A model generated the notes under the pieces. It saw nothing but the letters and a program-made list of their open reading frames with translations, was not told the origin of the DNA and did not search any database. Shown piece by piece: positions 7,331 to 15,061 of a stretch of 64,000 bases of DNA. Positions within the stretch are counted from its first letter, which is position 1. The number at the start of each line of letters is the position of its first letter. Origin of the DNA: JAGNKE01 sp965230245 (GTDB lineage: Bacteria > Pseudomonadota > Alphaproteobacteria > Micavibrionales > Micavibrionaceae); contig OZ246000.1 of assembly GCA_965230245.1 (NCBI GenBank), positions 2,170,001-2,234,000 of the forward strand, in the 5' to 3' direction. Position numbers and translations under genes: made by a program.

Positions 7331-8709
7331 GCCGCTTCATCAAGCGCGTGTGACCAGACCAGAATGTCCTTCAGCGCCCGCGTCGACTGCGCCTTTTTCT
7401 TATCCTTACCTTTAAGCTTCTTGCGCTTCCCGTTGGGCTTGAGTGGAAGCTCCGCTTCGGGAATAGGCGGGAATAATCCGAAATTAATATTCATCGGCTG
7501 GAACGTTTCCGCATCCGCGCCGCCCGTAATATGCCGCAGCAATGATCCGTGCGCTGTCGTCTCGGCGGGGTGTTCGAAGTCCAGCCCCAGAAGTTCCGCA
7601 GCCGCAAACCGTCCGGCCATCAACCCGACACTCGCGCTCTCGACATATCCTTCGCATCCCGTAATCTGCCCTGCAAAACGAATGCGCGGTTGAGCCTTAA
7701 GGCGCAATGATCCGTCTAGCAATTTCGGGGAATTGATAAACGTGTTTCTGTGCAGACCGCCAAGTCTCGCAAACTCGGCGTTCTCCAACCCCGGAATGGT
7801 GCGGAAGACACGCACCTGCTCGCCGTATTTCATCTTGGTCTGGAAACCGACCATATTATAAAGCGTGGCAAGCGCGTTATCCTGTCGCAATTGCACAACC
7901 GCATATGGCGGCTCATCCTTGTGCGGATTGGTTAGACCGACGGGCTTCATTGGCCCGAAGCGAAGTGTCTCCGGCCCGCGGGAAGCCATAACTTCAATCG
8001 GCATACACCCCTCGAAATAAGGTGTGTCTTTTTCCCATTGTTTGAAATCACCGTATTCGGCACTCAGCAACGCCTCGATAAACGCTTTATACTGCTCTTC
8101 ATTCATTGGGCAGTTGATGTAATCCTTCCCTGTGCCGCGCGGGCCTTCCTTGTCATAGCGCGACTGGAACCACGCCACATCCATATCAATGCTCTCGGTA
8201 TGAACGATGGGGGCAATCGCATCAAAAAACGCCAGCTCATCTTCGCCCGTTAAATCCTGAATGGCCTTCGCCAGAGGATCAGACGTCAACGGCCCCGTCG
8301 CAATAATCACGCTTTCCCAGTCCTCGGGTGGTAAACCCGCAATTTCGCCACGTTCGATTGTAATGTTCGGATGTCCGTCCAGAGCCTGCGTCACATTCTG
8401 CGAAAAAATATCACGGTCAACCGCAAGCGCGCCACCCGCCGGAACAGCAGCCTTATCGCCTTCCTGCATAATCAGGGAATTGCACAGCCGCATTTCTTCA
8501 TGCAAAACGCCGACGGCATTATACTCCTTGTCATCAGAACGGAAAGAATTCGAACAAACAAGCTCCGCACAACCATCTGTCTGGTGCGCTGCCGTCTTAA
8601 CCGTTGGGCGCATCTCGTGCAATACGACGTTTACGCCCATATTCGCAGCCTGCCATGCGGCCTCGCTTCCCGCCAACCCCGCACCGATAATGTGTAATGT
8701 CTTTGTCAT
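7327..8709 (-). CDS. trmFO: Folate/FAD-dependent tRNA (uracil-54-C5)-methyltransferase
   Basis: A 460-residue flavoprotein that makes ribothymidine at position 54 of tRNAs using methylenetetrahydrofolate as carbon donor. The sequence shows the FAD fold IIGAGLAGSEAAWQ at the N-terminus, the family block HQTDGCAELVCSNSFRSD, VDRDIFSQNVTQAL, and the late RIRFAGQITGCEGYVESASVGLMAG. Length and block order are those of TrmFO, a GidA relative. The C-terminal tail is Lys-rich. It lies 64 bases downstream of the polymerase gene and overlaps the lipase gene by 4 bases, so all three probably share a transcript. Confidence 0.95.
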   Translation of the reverse strand: MTKTLHIIGAGLAGSEAAWQAANMGVNVVLHEMRPTVKTAAHQTDGCAELVCSNSFRSDDKEYNAVGVLHEEMRLCNSLIMQEGDKAAVPAGGALAVDRDIFSQNVTQALDGHPNITIERGEIAGLPPEDWESVIIATGPLTSDPLAKAIQDLTGEDELAFFDAIAPIVHTESIDMDVAWFQSRYDKEGPRGTGKDYINCPMNEEQYKAFIEALLSAEYGDFKQWEKDTPYFEGCMPIEVMASRGPETLRFGPMKPVGLTNPHKDEPPYAVVQLRQDNALATLYNMVGFQTKMKYGEQVRVFRTIPGLENAEFARLGGLHRNTFINSPKLLDGSLRLKAQPRIRFAGQITGCEGYVESASVGLMAGRFAAAELLGLDFEHPAETTAHGSLLRHITGGADAETFQPMNINFGLFPPIPEAELPLKPNGKRKKLKGKDKKKAQSTRALKDILVWSHALDEAA

Positions 8710-8773
8710 GTGTTGCTCTTACCAAATGCGCTATGCGGCGGCAAACATTATTTACCCCGAAGTGGTGCAGCAT

Positions 8774-10075
8774 TTAGCTCCAGAACTCCTCCTTCTCGGG
8801 CACGCGCGAAAAGGCAATCTTCGTCCCGACATGCCCCGCCAGAGTTTTCGGCGGCACGCCGAGCGTGACCGTTTCGCTTTCATATTTCGTGTGAAGTTTA
8901 TCCAACGCCTCCGCCAGTGCATCATGCTTTCGGATCATCTCCAGAGTCTCCTTTTGTCCCGTTTCAAAAAGATCATAGGAAATCTGGTCATGATTGCCGA
9001 GCTTATGCAGGGTCACCGAGACCTTCTTGAACCGCAACCCGTTATACCCGCGTGCGGCAGGCGAATAATGATGCGTATAGAAATAACGCAGCATATCCTC
9101 CCACAACGCATCAAGCTGCGTCAGAAACGTAAACGGATCGCGGGCAGGGGGCATACGCATCTCGCCGCCCCACCGCAAACCGTCCGGCGTTTTAACGCCA
9201 AGAGACAAACAACTCGCGTAAAACCCCTTACGCCGCAGGCGGTATGTTGCCTTGGTCAATAACCTTCTTGCCATTTGCCGCGCCTTTTCGGGCGAACGCA
9301 ATTCGGGGTCAAGAATACGGCTGTGCCCAAGCATGACGTTACCCGTCTCGGGCACTTCAAAATCATATCCGTGCAGCCAGTACCAGAACCGCTCACCCTG
9401 AACGCTGCCCCAGATTTTGCGGGCATGTTTCGGGGAAATGTTCCAGAAATCTTCAACGCTGCGCACACCCGCCTTGTGCAGTCGTTTTTCCATGTTCTTC
9501 CCGATACCGGGCAAATCCGTGAGTTTCAGATCAAACAGCGGCCCCGGCAAATCTTCCTGCCGCAAAATCACAAGCCCGTCGGGCTTCTTCATATCGCCCG
9601 CAATCTTCGCCAATAACGTATTAGGCGCCAGACCGATCGAGCAGTTAATCGCAGAACCGACATTGTCCCAGATGCCGTTCTTGATCTTCATGGCAACTTT
9701 AGTGGCAGCCTCGACAGTGCGCTTGGACGGAGGCAGGCGGCTCGATAACTCGTCAATCGACCAGATTCTATTAATGGGCGTGTGCAGCACAACTTCTTCG
9801 ACAATCTTGTGGTGATACTCGACATACTTGTCATGCCGCGCCAGAACGCATGCCAGGTTAGGACACATGCGCTTGGCATCCTTGATCTGTGTACCCGTCT
9901 TGATACCGTAAGCCTTGGCTTCATAGGATGCTGCAATCGCGCACGTATAATCCGTCATCATCGGGACAACTGCCACGGGTTTCCCCCACAAATGCGGGCG
10001 TTCCTGCTGCTCGACGCTTGCAAAATAACTGTTCAAGTCCATGAACAGCCACTTAAGACCTTGTTCACGTTCCAT
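8774..10075 (-). CDS. Y-family (DinB/Pol IV-like) translesion DNA polymerase
   Basis: A 433-residue Y-family polymerase. The first catalytic motif is FMDLNSYFASVE (D13) and the second is SIDE (106-109, D108/E109), both required metal ligands. GLAPNTLLAKIAGDMKKPDG, the helix-hairpin-helix LPGIGKNMEKRL and a little-finger domain follow. The last residues (SRVPEKEEFWS) show no obvious QLxLF-type beta-clamp motif, unlike classical Pol IV. A perfect GTTC-N7-GTTC LexA-type box lies 50 bases upstream, so SOS induction is likely. It heads the operon with trmFO and the lipase. It could be a second DinB paralogue rather than the housekeeping Pol IV. Confidence 0.9.
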   Translation of the reverse strand: MEREQGLKWLFMDLNSYFASVEQQERPHLWGKPVAVVPMMTDYTCAIAASYEAKAYGIKTGTQIKDAKRMCPNLACVLARHDKYVEYHHKIVEEVVLHTPINRIWSIDELSSRLPPSKRTVEAATKVAMKIKNGIWDNVGSAINCSIGLAPNTLLAKIAGDMKKPDGLVILRQEDLPGPLFDLKLTDLPGIGKNMEKRLHKAGVRSVEDFWNISPKHARKIWGSVQGERFWYWLHGYDFEVPETGNVMLGHSRILDPELRSPEKARQMARRLLTKATYRLRRKGFYASCLSLGVKTPDGLRWGGEMRMPPARDPFTFLTQLDALWEDMLRYFYTHHYSPAARGYNGLRFKKVSVTLHKLGNHDQISYDLFETGQKETLEMIRKHDALAEALDKLHTKYESETVTLGVPPKTLAGHVGTKIAFSRVPEKEEFWS

Positions 10076-10124
10076 GTTCTATACTCCAATGATATGCGGC
10101 ATCATCAATACACCACAAAAAATA

Positions 10125-10139
10125 GAACAAATCAAGAAC
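10125..10139 (-). promoter_or_regulatory. LexA-type SOS box upstream of the Y-family polymerase
   Basis: The minus strand reads GTTCTTGATTTGTTC, a perfect GTTC-N7-GTTC direct repeat, 50 bases before the polymerase ATG. Established knowledge: alphaproteobacterial LexA recognises GTTC-N7-GTTC. It also lies 70 bases upstream of the divergent TerB-like gene and could affect both. Confidence 0.65.
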
Positions 10140-10208
10140 ATTTAATCGCGTACTTGCGTCAAAACAAGAAAAACGCTTCAATAAAAATGGCTTAGTCAGG
10201 AAAAGAAT

Positions 10209-11198
10209 ATGTCAGGATCCATAACAAAAAGTCGGTTTCATATGTGGCGCGCTGTGCTGGCGATGGCTCACGCCGACAACAAGGTGACGCAGGAAGAGGT
10301 TGGCTTCGTCGAAAACTATCTTGAACGCATCCCGTTCAGTAGAAAACAGAAGAACATCCTGCGCGATGACCTGCAAAACCCGAAGAAAGTCGGTGACATG
10401 CTCTCCGGGGTTATCAATCCGACAGATCGCGCCGATTTCTTTCAGTTTGCAACCATGCTGGCATGGAGCGATAACGATTACAGCATTCGAGAAAAAGATC
10501 TGGTCGACCGCTTGACCGTCGACCAAAAAGCCAAAAGAAATGAAGAAGAATTGCTGGAAAACCTGCGTCAGGCCAAGACAGCAGGGGCATTGCGCCGTGC
10601 ACTCGAAAACGAAGAATACAAAAAACAGGCTGAAAAAGTGGCCGGATTGTCAAATGTCATCCGCTACATCGTGCCGTGGATGGAAGCAGGAGACCTACAA
10701 TCCCCGGATGAGGACATGTTCCACCTCTGGCAGGCGATTTTTTCCCTTGTGCACGCGGATGAGGAAGTCTCCCCCGAAGAAGAGAAATATGTCGATGCGA
10801 TGGTCGAAGTTTTCCGCTTCACGGCCGAACAAAAAGCCATAATAAAAGAAGATATTAAGAATCCCCGTGATATATTTGAATTATTTGATGAAATAAAAGA
10901 CAGGGAATACAGAAGACAATTTTTTGTAATGGCGCGAACAATACTCTGGTGTGACGGTTTTTTGCATGAATTGGAGAGCAAGGCAATCAACCACATTGTC
11001 GATAAATTGGGAGATGAAGCATCGGAATATGCCAGTGAACTACGCTGGATCGACCGCAAACCGTTCATGGAGCCGGATATTCCGAAGGAAAAAGCGGAAG
11101 AGCGTATGATGCAGGATGTCGTCGCCAAGATGATAACGTTTTACAAAAAATTATCTGATAAATCCCGAAAAGACGAGTTGAAAAGGGAGAAGTTTTAA
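10209..11198 (+). CDS. Protein with two TerB-like helical domains
   Basis: A 329-residue soluble acidic protein. Domain A (about 9-102) starts with FHMWRAVLAMAHADNKVTQEE and has a second half WSDNDYSIRE (86-95). Domain B (about 171-265) repeats the plan with FHLWQAIFSLVHADEEVSPEE and WCDGFLHELE (247-256). The paired acidic D-x-(D/N)-x-V-x-x-E-E turns resemble the TerB/DjlA N-terminal fold, which is known in tellurite-resistance and stress contexts. A Lys/Glu-rich linker joins the domains. AGGAAA precedes the ATG by 6 bases. The next gene carries a third copy. No ter genes are nearby. The function is unknown, and TerB assignment is by motif only. Confidence 0.65.
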   Translation: MSGSITKSRFHMWRAVLAMAHADNKVTQEEVGFVENYLERIPFSRKQKNILRDDLQNPKKVGDMLSGVINPTDRADFFQFATMLAWSDNDYSIREKDLVDRLTVDQKAKRNEEELLENLRQAKTAGALRRALENEEYKKQAEKVAGLSNVIRYIVPWMEAGDLQSPDEDMFHLWQAIFSLVHADEEVSPEEEKYVDAMVEVFRFTAEQKAIIKEDIKNPRDIFELFDEIKDREYRRQFFVMARTILWCDGFLHELESKAINHIVDKLGDEASEYASELRWIDRKPFMEPDIPKEKAEERMMQDVVAKMITFYKKLSDKSRKDELKREKF

Positions 11199-11687
11199 AT
11201 GCGACTGAACATTACAAGCAGTCAGTTCAACATGTGGCGAACCCTGTTCGCCATCGCGCATGCCGACAATATTCTGGCGCAGGGTGAAATCGAATACATG
11301 GCCAAAATCCTTGAAGAAGTAGATTTCTCGGAAGAGCAGAACAATATCCTCAAAGACGATATCGACAACCCAAAGGACATTGAAGAAATGTTCAAGGGAG
11401 TAACCGATGTCAAAGACCGCATCGAATTTTTCACGATTGCGCGCGAACTCGTTTATGCCGATGGTGATTATGGCATCGAAGAGCAAAGTGCCATGATCAA
11501 ACTCGCCCGCAAACATTTCCAGGAAACAAATGTTGATGACCTCATCGGAAATATCGACCTTGAATTCGAAGACGACGAGCCGTACAGACAGCAGCGACCT
11601 GTCTATGCAAACGGGCCGCAACACAAAGGATTTGCAAAAATCCTGCATTCCTTCAAGGACAGGTTCCTTGAAAATCTCGAAGATTAG
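11199..11687 (+). CDS. Single TerB-like domain protein, paralogue of the preceding gene
   Basis: A 162-residue protein whose first 95 residues align closely with domain A of the previous gene: FNMWRTLFAIAHADNILAQGE (10-30), ILKDDIDNPKDIEEMF (50-65) and YADGDYGIEE (86-95). The C-terminal 60 residues are unrelated and polar with a short basic-acidic helix at the end. Its ATG directly follows the upstream TAA, with GGGAGAAG as ribosome-binding site, so translation is coupled. The acidic turn residues suggest metal binding as in TerB. I cannot assign a function. It ends 9 bases before the convergent lipoprotein gene. Confidence 0.65.
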   Translation: MRLNITSSQFNMWRTLFAIAHADNILAQGEIEYMAKILEEVDFSEEQNNILKDDIDNPKDIEEMFKGVTDVKDRIEFFTIARELVYADGDYGIEEQSAMIKLARKHFQETNVDDLIGNIDLEFEDDEPYRQQRPVYANGPQHKGFAKILHSFKDRFLENLED

Positions 11688-11696
11688 CCAATAGGT

Positions 11697-12266
11697 TTAA
11701 GGAAAAGCCTTAATTGCCTTCGTCTTGTCCTTGAAATCAAACGGGGCAAGCGAGCGTATATATTGGGGATACCCGTCACCGTCCAGATTTTGCAGCCTCA
11801 CATATTTGGCTTTGGCCTGACCACCCGCAACGCGCACAACCAAATCGCGCCAGCCGCTTACCGACTTCCCGTTGATGTAAACGGGCGCACGAATAGGGCT
11901 GGTATGACTGATAACCGAAAATCCTTTTTCCTCCGCCCTTAGAACCAGAAGCGTGCAGCCGTGATCCTCACACCAAAAGCCGTAAGGCGTCTTCATGTAA
12001 ACCAGCGCATCTTTAAACCCGTCACCGTCAAGGTCATGGCGGACAAACGCATAACGCGACGCGGCGGGAGCACCGGACCGTTCCAGATATTCCTGAACGG
12101 CATATTGCAACGTCTGGTTTGATACCTCCTGCCGCTGGGGCAATTCGGGCGTCAGGCCATGAGCTGAACCAGAACGATCCCCCGCGCCGCAGGAAGCCAG
12201 CAGGATTAAACTTGCCAGCGTAGCCAGATGAAGAAAAAACAAAGAAAATTTCGTGCAATCGGACAT
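11697..12266 (-). CDS. Probable lipoprotein with EF-hand/FG-GAP-like acidic motifs
   Basis: A 189-residue protein with a hydrophobic N-terminus ending in a lipobox LLASC (about residue 26), then a periplasmic domain. Two acidic loops are visible, DLDGDGFKDA and NLDGDGYPQY, of the type seen in calcium-binding or FG-GAP repeats, plus two Cys close together (WCEDHGCTLLVL) that could form a disulfide. It is monocistronic and convergent with the TerB-like pair. Upstream it shares 147 bases with the divergent ferredoxin gene. I do not recognise a named family, and substrate or partner is unknown. Confidence 0.65.
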   Translation of the reverse strand: MSDCTKFSLFFLHLATLASLILLASCGAGDRSGSAHGLTPELPQRQEVSNQTLQYAVQEYLERSGAPAASRYAFVRHDLDGDGFKDALVYMKTPYGFWCEDHGCTLLVLRAEEKGFSVISHTSPIRAPVYINGKSVSGWRDLVVRVAGGQAKAKYVRLQNLDGDGYPQYIRSLAPFDFKDKTKAIKAFP

Positions 12267-12310
12267 AAACAGACTTTACGTCATATATTAGCGTTAATGC
12301 ATTGTTATTC

Positions 12311-12326
12311 TTGCTGCAGTGCACAG
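12311..12326. promoter_or_regulatory. TGC-rich motif upstream of fdxA
   Basis: TTGCTGCAGTGCACAG lies in the intergenic region between the lipoprotein gene and fdxA. Its core CTGCAGTGCA resembles the motif at 3571 and shares TTGCTGCA with the phaC upstream region. A PhaR-type or similar regulator is possible but unproven. Confidence 0.3.
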
Positions 12327-12345
12327 TTTTTTTCACGAAAAGCGG

Positions 12346-12374
12346 TTGATAACGCCGTAAAGCGGGACTAGTGT
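12346..12374 (+). promoter_or_regulatory. Possible fdxA promoter
   Basis: TTGATA (12346-12351) and TAGTGT (12369-12374) are separated by 17 bases and lie 40 bases before the ferredoxin ATG. The -10 match is weak, so this is tentative. Confidence 0.3.
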
Positions 12375-12413
12375 TTAGCATGAATAAAGCCTACTAAAAG
12401 GGAGACATAATTC

Positions 12414-12764
12414 ATGACGTTTGTAGTGACCGAAGATTGCATAAAGTGCAAATACACCGATTGCGTAGAGGTGTGTCCGGTCGATTGCTTTTACGAAGGC
12501 GAAAACATGCTGGTGATCAATCCTGACGAGTGTATTGATTGCGGCGTATGTGAACCCGAATGTCCGATTGAGGCCATCCTACCCGACACCGATCCTAAAG
12601 CTGAACAATGGCTGGAGGTCAACCGCAAATTCTCGGATCCGGGTGAAGCGGACTGGCCGAACATCACGGCAAAAAAAGATCCGATGGAGAGCGCCGAAGA
12701 AATGAAGGGCGTGCCAAACAAAATGGCAGAGCACTTCAGCGAAAAACCCGGCGAAGGCGATTAA
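12414..12764 (+). CDS. fdxA: 7Fe-8S type ferredoxin FdxA
   Basis: A 116-residue ferredoxin with the alphaproteobacterial FdxA layout. The first cluster ligands are in CIKCKYTDCVEVCPVDCF and the second cluster motif is CIDCGVCEPECP. A long acidic C-terminal tail (from about 60) is typical of the 3Fe-4S/4Fe-4S subgroup. It carries low-potential electrons in the cytoplasm. GGGAGA precedes the ATG by about 9 bases. The ferredoxin-NADP reductase 1.2 kb downstream (opposite strand) is a plausible redox partner, which is inference from proximity. The physiological acceptor is not evident. Confidence 0.9.
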   Translation: MTFVVTEDCIKCKYTDCVEVCPVDCFYEGENMLVINPDECIDCGVCEPECPIEAILPDTDPKAEQWLEVNRKFSDPGEADWPNITAKKDPMESAEEMKGVPNKMAEHFSEKPGEGD

Positions 12765-12826
12765 CCCCACAATACATGAAACCTTTCATGATCTTGACGT
12801 GAATGCTACATATAGACATGCGTCAC

Positions 12827-12832
12827 TATAAT
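12827..12832 (+). promoter_or_regulatory. Perfect -10 hexamer upstream of cysK
   Basis: TATAAT lies 38 bases before the cysK ATG. No good -35 box is found at 16-19 bases. A TTGACG further upstream (12794) is too far away, so activator dependence is possible. Confidence 0.35.
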
Positions 12833-12870
12833 TAAGATTATTGAAAAGTAAGCAAAGAGGATTACAGAAA

Positions 12871-13875
12871 ATGAATTTCCCTGCAGTGAAAAACGAAGAT
12901 GAAAATGCCTTGAAGCCGAACGTGGAATATCGCGGGCATATCTACAACAACATTCTTGAAACAATCGGTGCGACGCCGTTGGTTCGTGTCCAGAAATTCA
13001 TGGAAGAATACACGCTGGAAGCCGAAATTCTGGCAAAGCTGGAATTCTTTAACCCCGTTGCATCCGTCAAGGACCGTATCGGATTTGCGATGATTGAGGA
13101 TGCCGAACGCGCTGGAAAAATCAAACCGGGGCGCACCACCTTGATCGAGCCAACATCTGGTAACACAGGGATCGCACTGGCATTTGTAGCCGCATCAAAG
13201 GGCTACCGCCTGATCCTGACCATGCCGGAAAGCATGTCTATCGAGCGCCGCAAGATGTTGCGCTACTTCGGTGCGGAACTTGTCCTCACCCCGAAAGAAA
13301 AGGGCATGCCCGGCGCAATCGCAAAGGCCGAAGAGCTGCTCAATGACTATGAGGACTCCTTCTCACCGGGCCAATTTGTGAACCCTGCAAACCCGCAAAT
13401 CCACCGCGAAACAACAGCCGAGGAAATCTGGAACGATACAGACGGCAAGGCAGATATCCTGATCGCTGGAGTCGGAACGGGAGGAACGCTGACTGGTGTC
13501 TCCCAAGTTCTGAAACAGCGAAAACCGGAATTCAAAACATACGCGGTCGAGCCGGAAGAAAGCCCGGTCATCTCCGGCGGTGATGCAGGCCCGCACAAAA
13601 TTCAAGGGATCGGCGCAGGCTTCATTCCTGATGTTTTGGATAAGAGCCTCATCGACGACACGGTCAAAGTACCGAGTGAGGAGTCATTTAAAATGGCAAA
13701 AGAACTGGCGCGTCTGGAAGGCATTCCTGCAGGTATTTCTTCAGGTGCAGCGATCGCGGCAGCGCGCAAAGTTGCCGAAATGCCGGAAAACAAGAATAAG
13801 CAGATCGTCGTGATCCTGCCTTCCTTCGCTGAACGTTATATCTCAACGGCACTCTTCGACGGTCTCGAAGAATAA
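12871..13875 (+). CDS. cysK: Cysteine synthase (O-acetylserine sulfhydrylase)
   Basis: A 334-residue PLP enzyme that makes cysteine from O-acetylserine and sulfide. Visible motifs are NPVASVKDRIG (PLP lysine), the substrate loop PTSGNTGIAL, the phosphate-binding GTGGTLTGV and the C-terminal PAGISSGAA. The ATG at 12871 is chosen over the in-frame TTG at 12841 because AGAGGA sits 10 bases upstream and the family N-terminus starts near here. About 20 residues precede the usual start (YNNILETIGATPLVRV), a modest extension. It ends in a terminator shared with the 3' end of the convergent ferredoxin reductase gene. Confidence 0.94.
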   Translation: MNFPAVKNEDENALKPNVEYRGHIYNNILETIGATPLVRVQKFMEEYTLEAEILAKLEFFNPVASVKDRIGFAMIEDAERAGKIKPGRTTLIEPTSGNTGIALAFVAASKGYRLILTMPESMSIERRKMLRYFGAELVLTPKEKGMPGAIAKAEELLNDYEDSFSPGQFVNPANPQIHRETTAEEIWNDTDGKADILIAGVGTGGTLTGVSQVLKQRKPEFKTYAVEPEESPVISGGDAGPHKIQGIGAGFIPDVLDKSLIDDTVKVPSEESFKMAKELARLEGIPAGISSGAAIAAARKVAEMPENKNKQIVVILPSFAERYISTALFDGLEE

Positions 13876-13908
13876 GAAGACCTATAAAGCGAATATCAAG
13901 AAGTTAAG

Positions 13909-13942
13909 ATCGGCTTGGGGTTATCCTTCAAGCCGATTTTGC
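13909..13942 (+). terminator. Terminator after cysK, overlapping the convergent reductase gene end
   Basis: A 9-bp stem ATCGGCTTG/CAAGCCGAT (13909-13917 with 929-937) with an 11-base loop is followed by TTTTGCTTTT. It overlaps the last codons of the minus-strand reductase gene. Confidence 0.7.
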
Positions 13943-14983
13943 TTTTGGGCGGCTCTCATCTACACCCAGCTTCTCCTGCAATGAAGAACTGGATGTCGTA
14001 TATTCGAAACGCAGCTTCGCATCGGGGCGGCAATAACGGAACGCCTGACGAGATGCGAGAGCGGCCTCATGGAACCCTGAAAGAATAAGCTTCAGCTTGC
14101 CGGGATAATAATTAATATCTCCGACGGCAAAAATACCGGGCTGGGATGTCTCGAATTTCTCCGTATCTACTGGGATAAGGTTGCGTTCGAGGTTCAAACC
14201 AAACTCCGCAATCGGCCCCAGCTTCATGGTCAAACCAAAGAACGGCAACAAACAATCACAGGAAATTGCATGCATATGTTTGTCCTTATCTTGAACGTCA
14301 ACGCCTTCAAGAACACCGTTTTCACCTTTCAGGCCTTTAACCTGACCGACCATAAACTTGATCTTGCCTTCAGCCTCAAGGCTACGCATTTTCAGAACAC
14401 TATCCGGTGCGGCACGAAACTCGTCGCGGCGGTGAATCAGTGTCACGCTCTTGGCAATTTCCTGCAAATTTATTGTCCAGTCGAGTGCGGAATCGCCGCC
14501 GCCCACGATCACAAGATCCTTATCTTTGAACGTGTCCTTCTTGCGAACCGCATAAAAAACGGACTTTTCTTCATAATCGGCAATGCCCGGAATAGGGGGC
14601 TTCTTAGGCACAAAACTACCGCCACCTGCGGCAATCACGATACAGGGTGCAATAAACGTTGTTCCTTCATCCGTCTTCAGTTTCCATCGACCATCATCCA
14701 GCTTCTCAAGCTTCTCTGCCATTTGCTGGTAATGGAATACAGGTTCAAACGGTGCAATCTGCTCAAGCAAATTCTCCGTAAGCTCTTGTCCCGTCACAAC
14801 GGGTAAAGCGGGAATATCATAAATCGGTTTTTCGGGATAAAGTTCAGCACACTGTCCACCGGGGCGGTCAAGAATATCAATCACGTGACATTTCAGATCC
14901 AAAAGTCCCATTTCAAAAACGGTAAACAAACCGCAAGGGCCAGCACCAATAATAACGACATCTGTTTCAATTGTACCTGTCAT
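13928..14983 (-). CDS. Ferredoxin/flavodoxin-NADP+ reductase, thioredoxin-reductase type
   Basis: A 351-residue flavoprotein built like thioredoxin reductase (VVIIGAGPCGLFTVFEMG, PGGQCAELYPEKPIYDIPA, LVIVGGGDSALDW, GIFAVGDINYYPGK) but without the CxxC redox pair: the expected position reads FYAVRKKDTF. This is the hallmark of the TrxR-like ferredoxin-NADP+ reductases. The C-terminal FEYTTSSSSLQEKLGV extension is a family feature. It would pass electrons between NADPH and ferredoxin, possibly FdxA encoded nearby. It stands alone on the minus strand, 79 bases after the mutS stop. Confidence 0.88.
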   Translation of the reverse strand: MTGTIETDVVIIGAGPCGLFTVFEMGLLDLKCHVIDILDRPGGQCAELYPEKPIYDIPALPVVTGQELTENLLEQIAPFEPVFHYQQMAEKLEKLDDGRWKLKTDEGTTFIAPCIVIAAGGGSFVPKKPPIPGIADYEEKSVFYAVRKKDTFKDKDLVIVGGGDSALDWTINLQEIAKSVTLIHRRDEFRAAPDSVLKMRSLEAEGKIKFMVGQVKGLKGENGVLEGVDVQDKDKHMHAISCDCLLPFFGLTMKLGPIAEFGLNLERNLIPVDTEKFETSQPGIFAVGDINYYPGKLKLILSGFHEAALASRQAFRYCRPDAKLRFEYTTSSSSLQEKLGVDESRPKAKSA

Positions 14984-15061
14984 GGGATTACTCCGGATGT
15001 TATTACGCCAGAACAGAGGGTGTATTAGGACATATTGCCGCAGATGTAAAGTCGCGGCGCA

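Noticed and set aside
10060..10080. Clustered GTTC repeats at the polymerase start as a second LexA box
   Set aside because: Spacings are 2, 3 and 9 bases, none equal to 7; they lie in the first codons.
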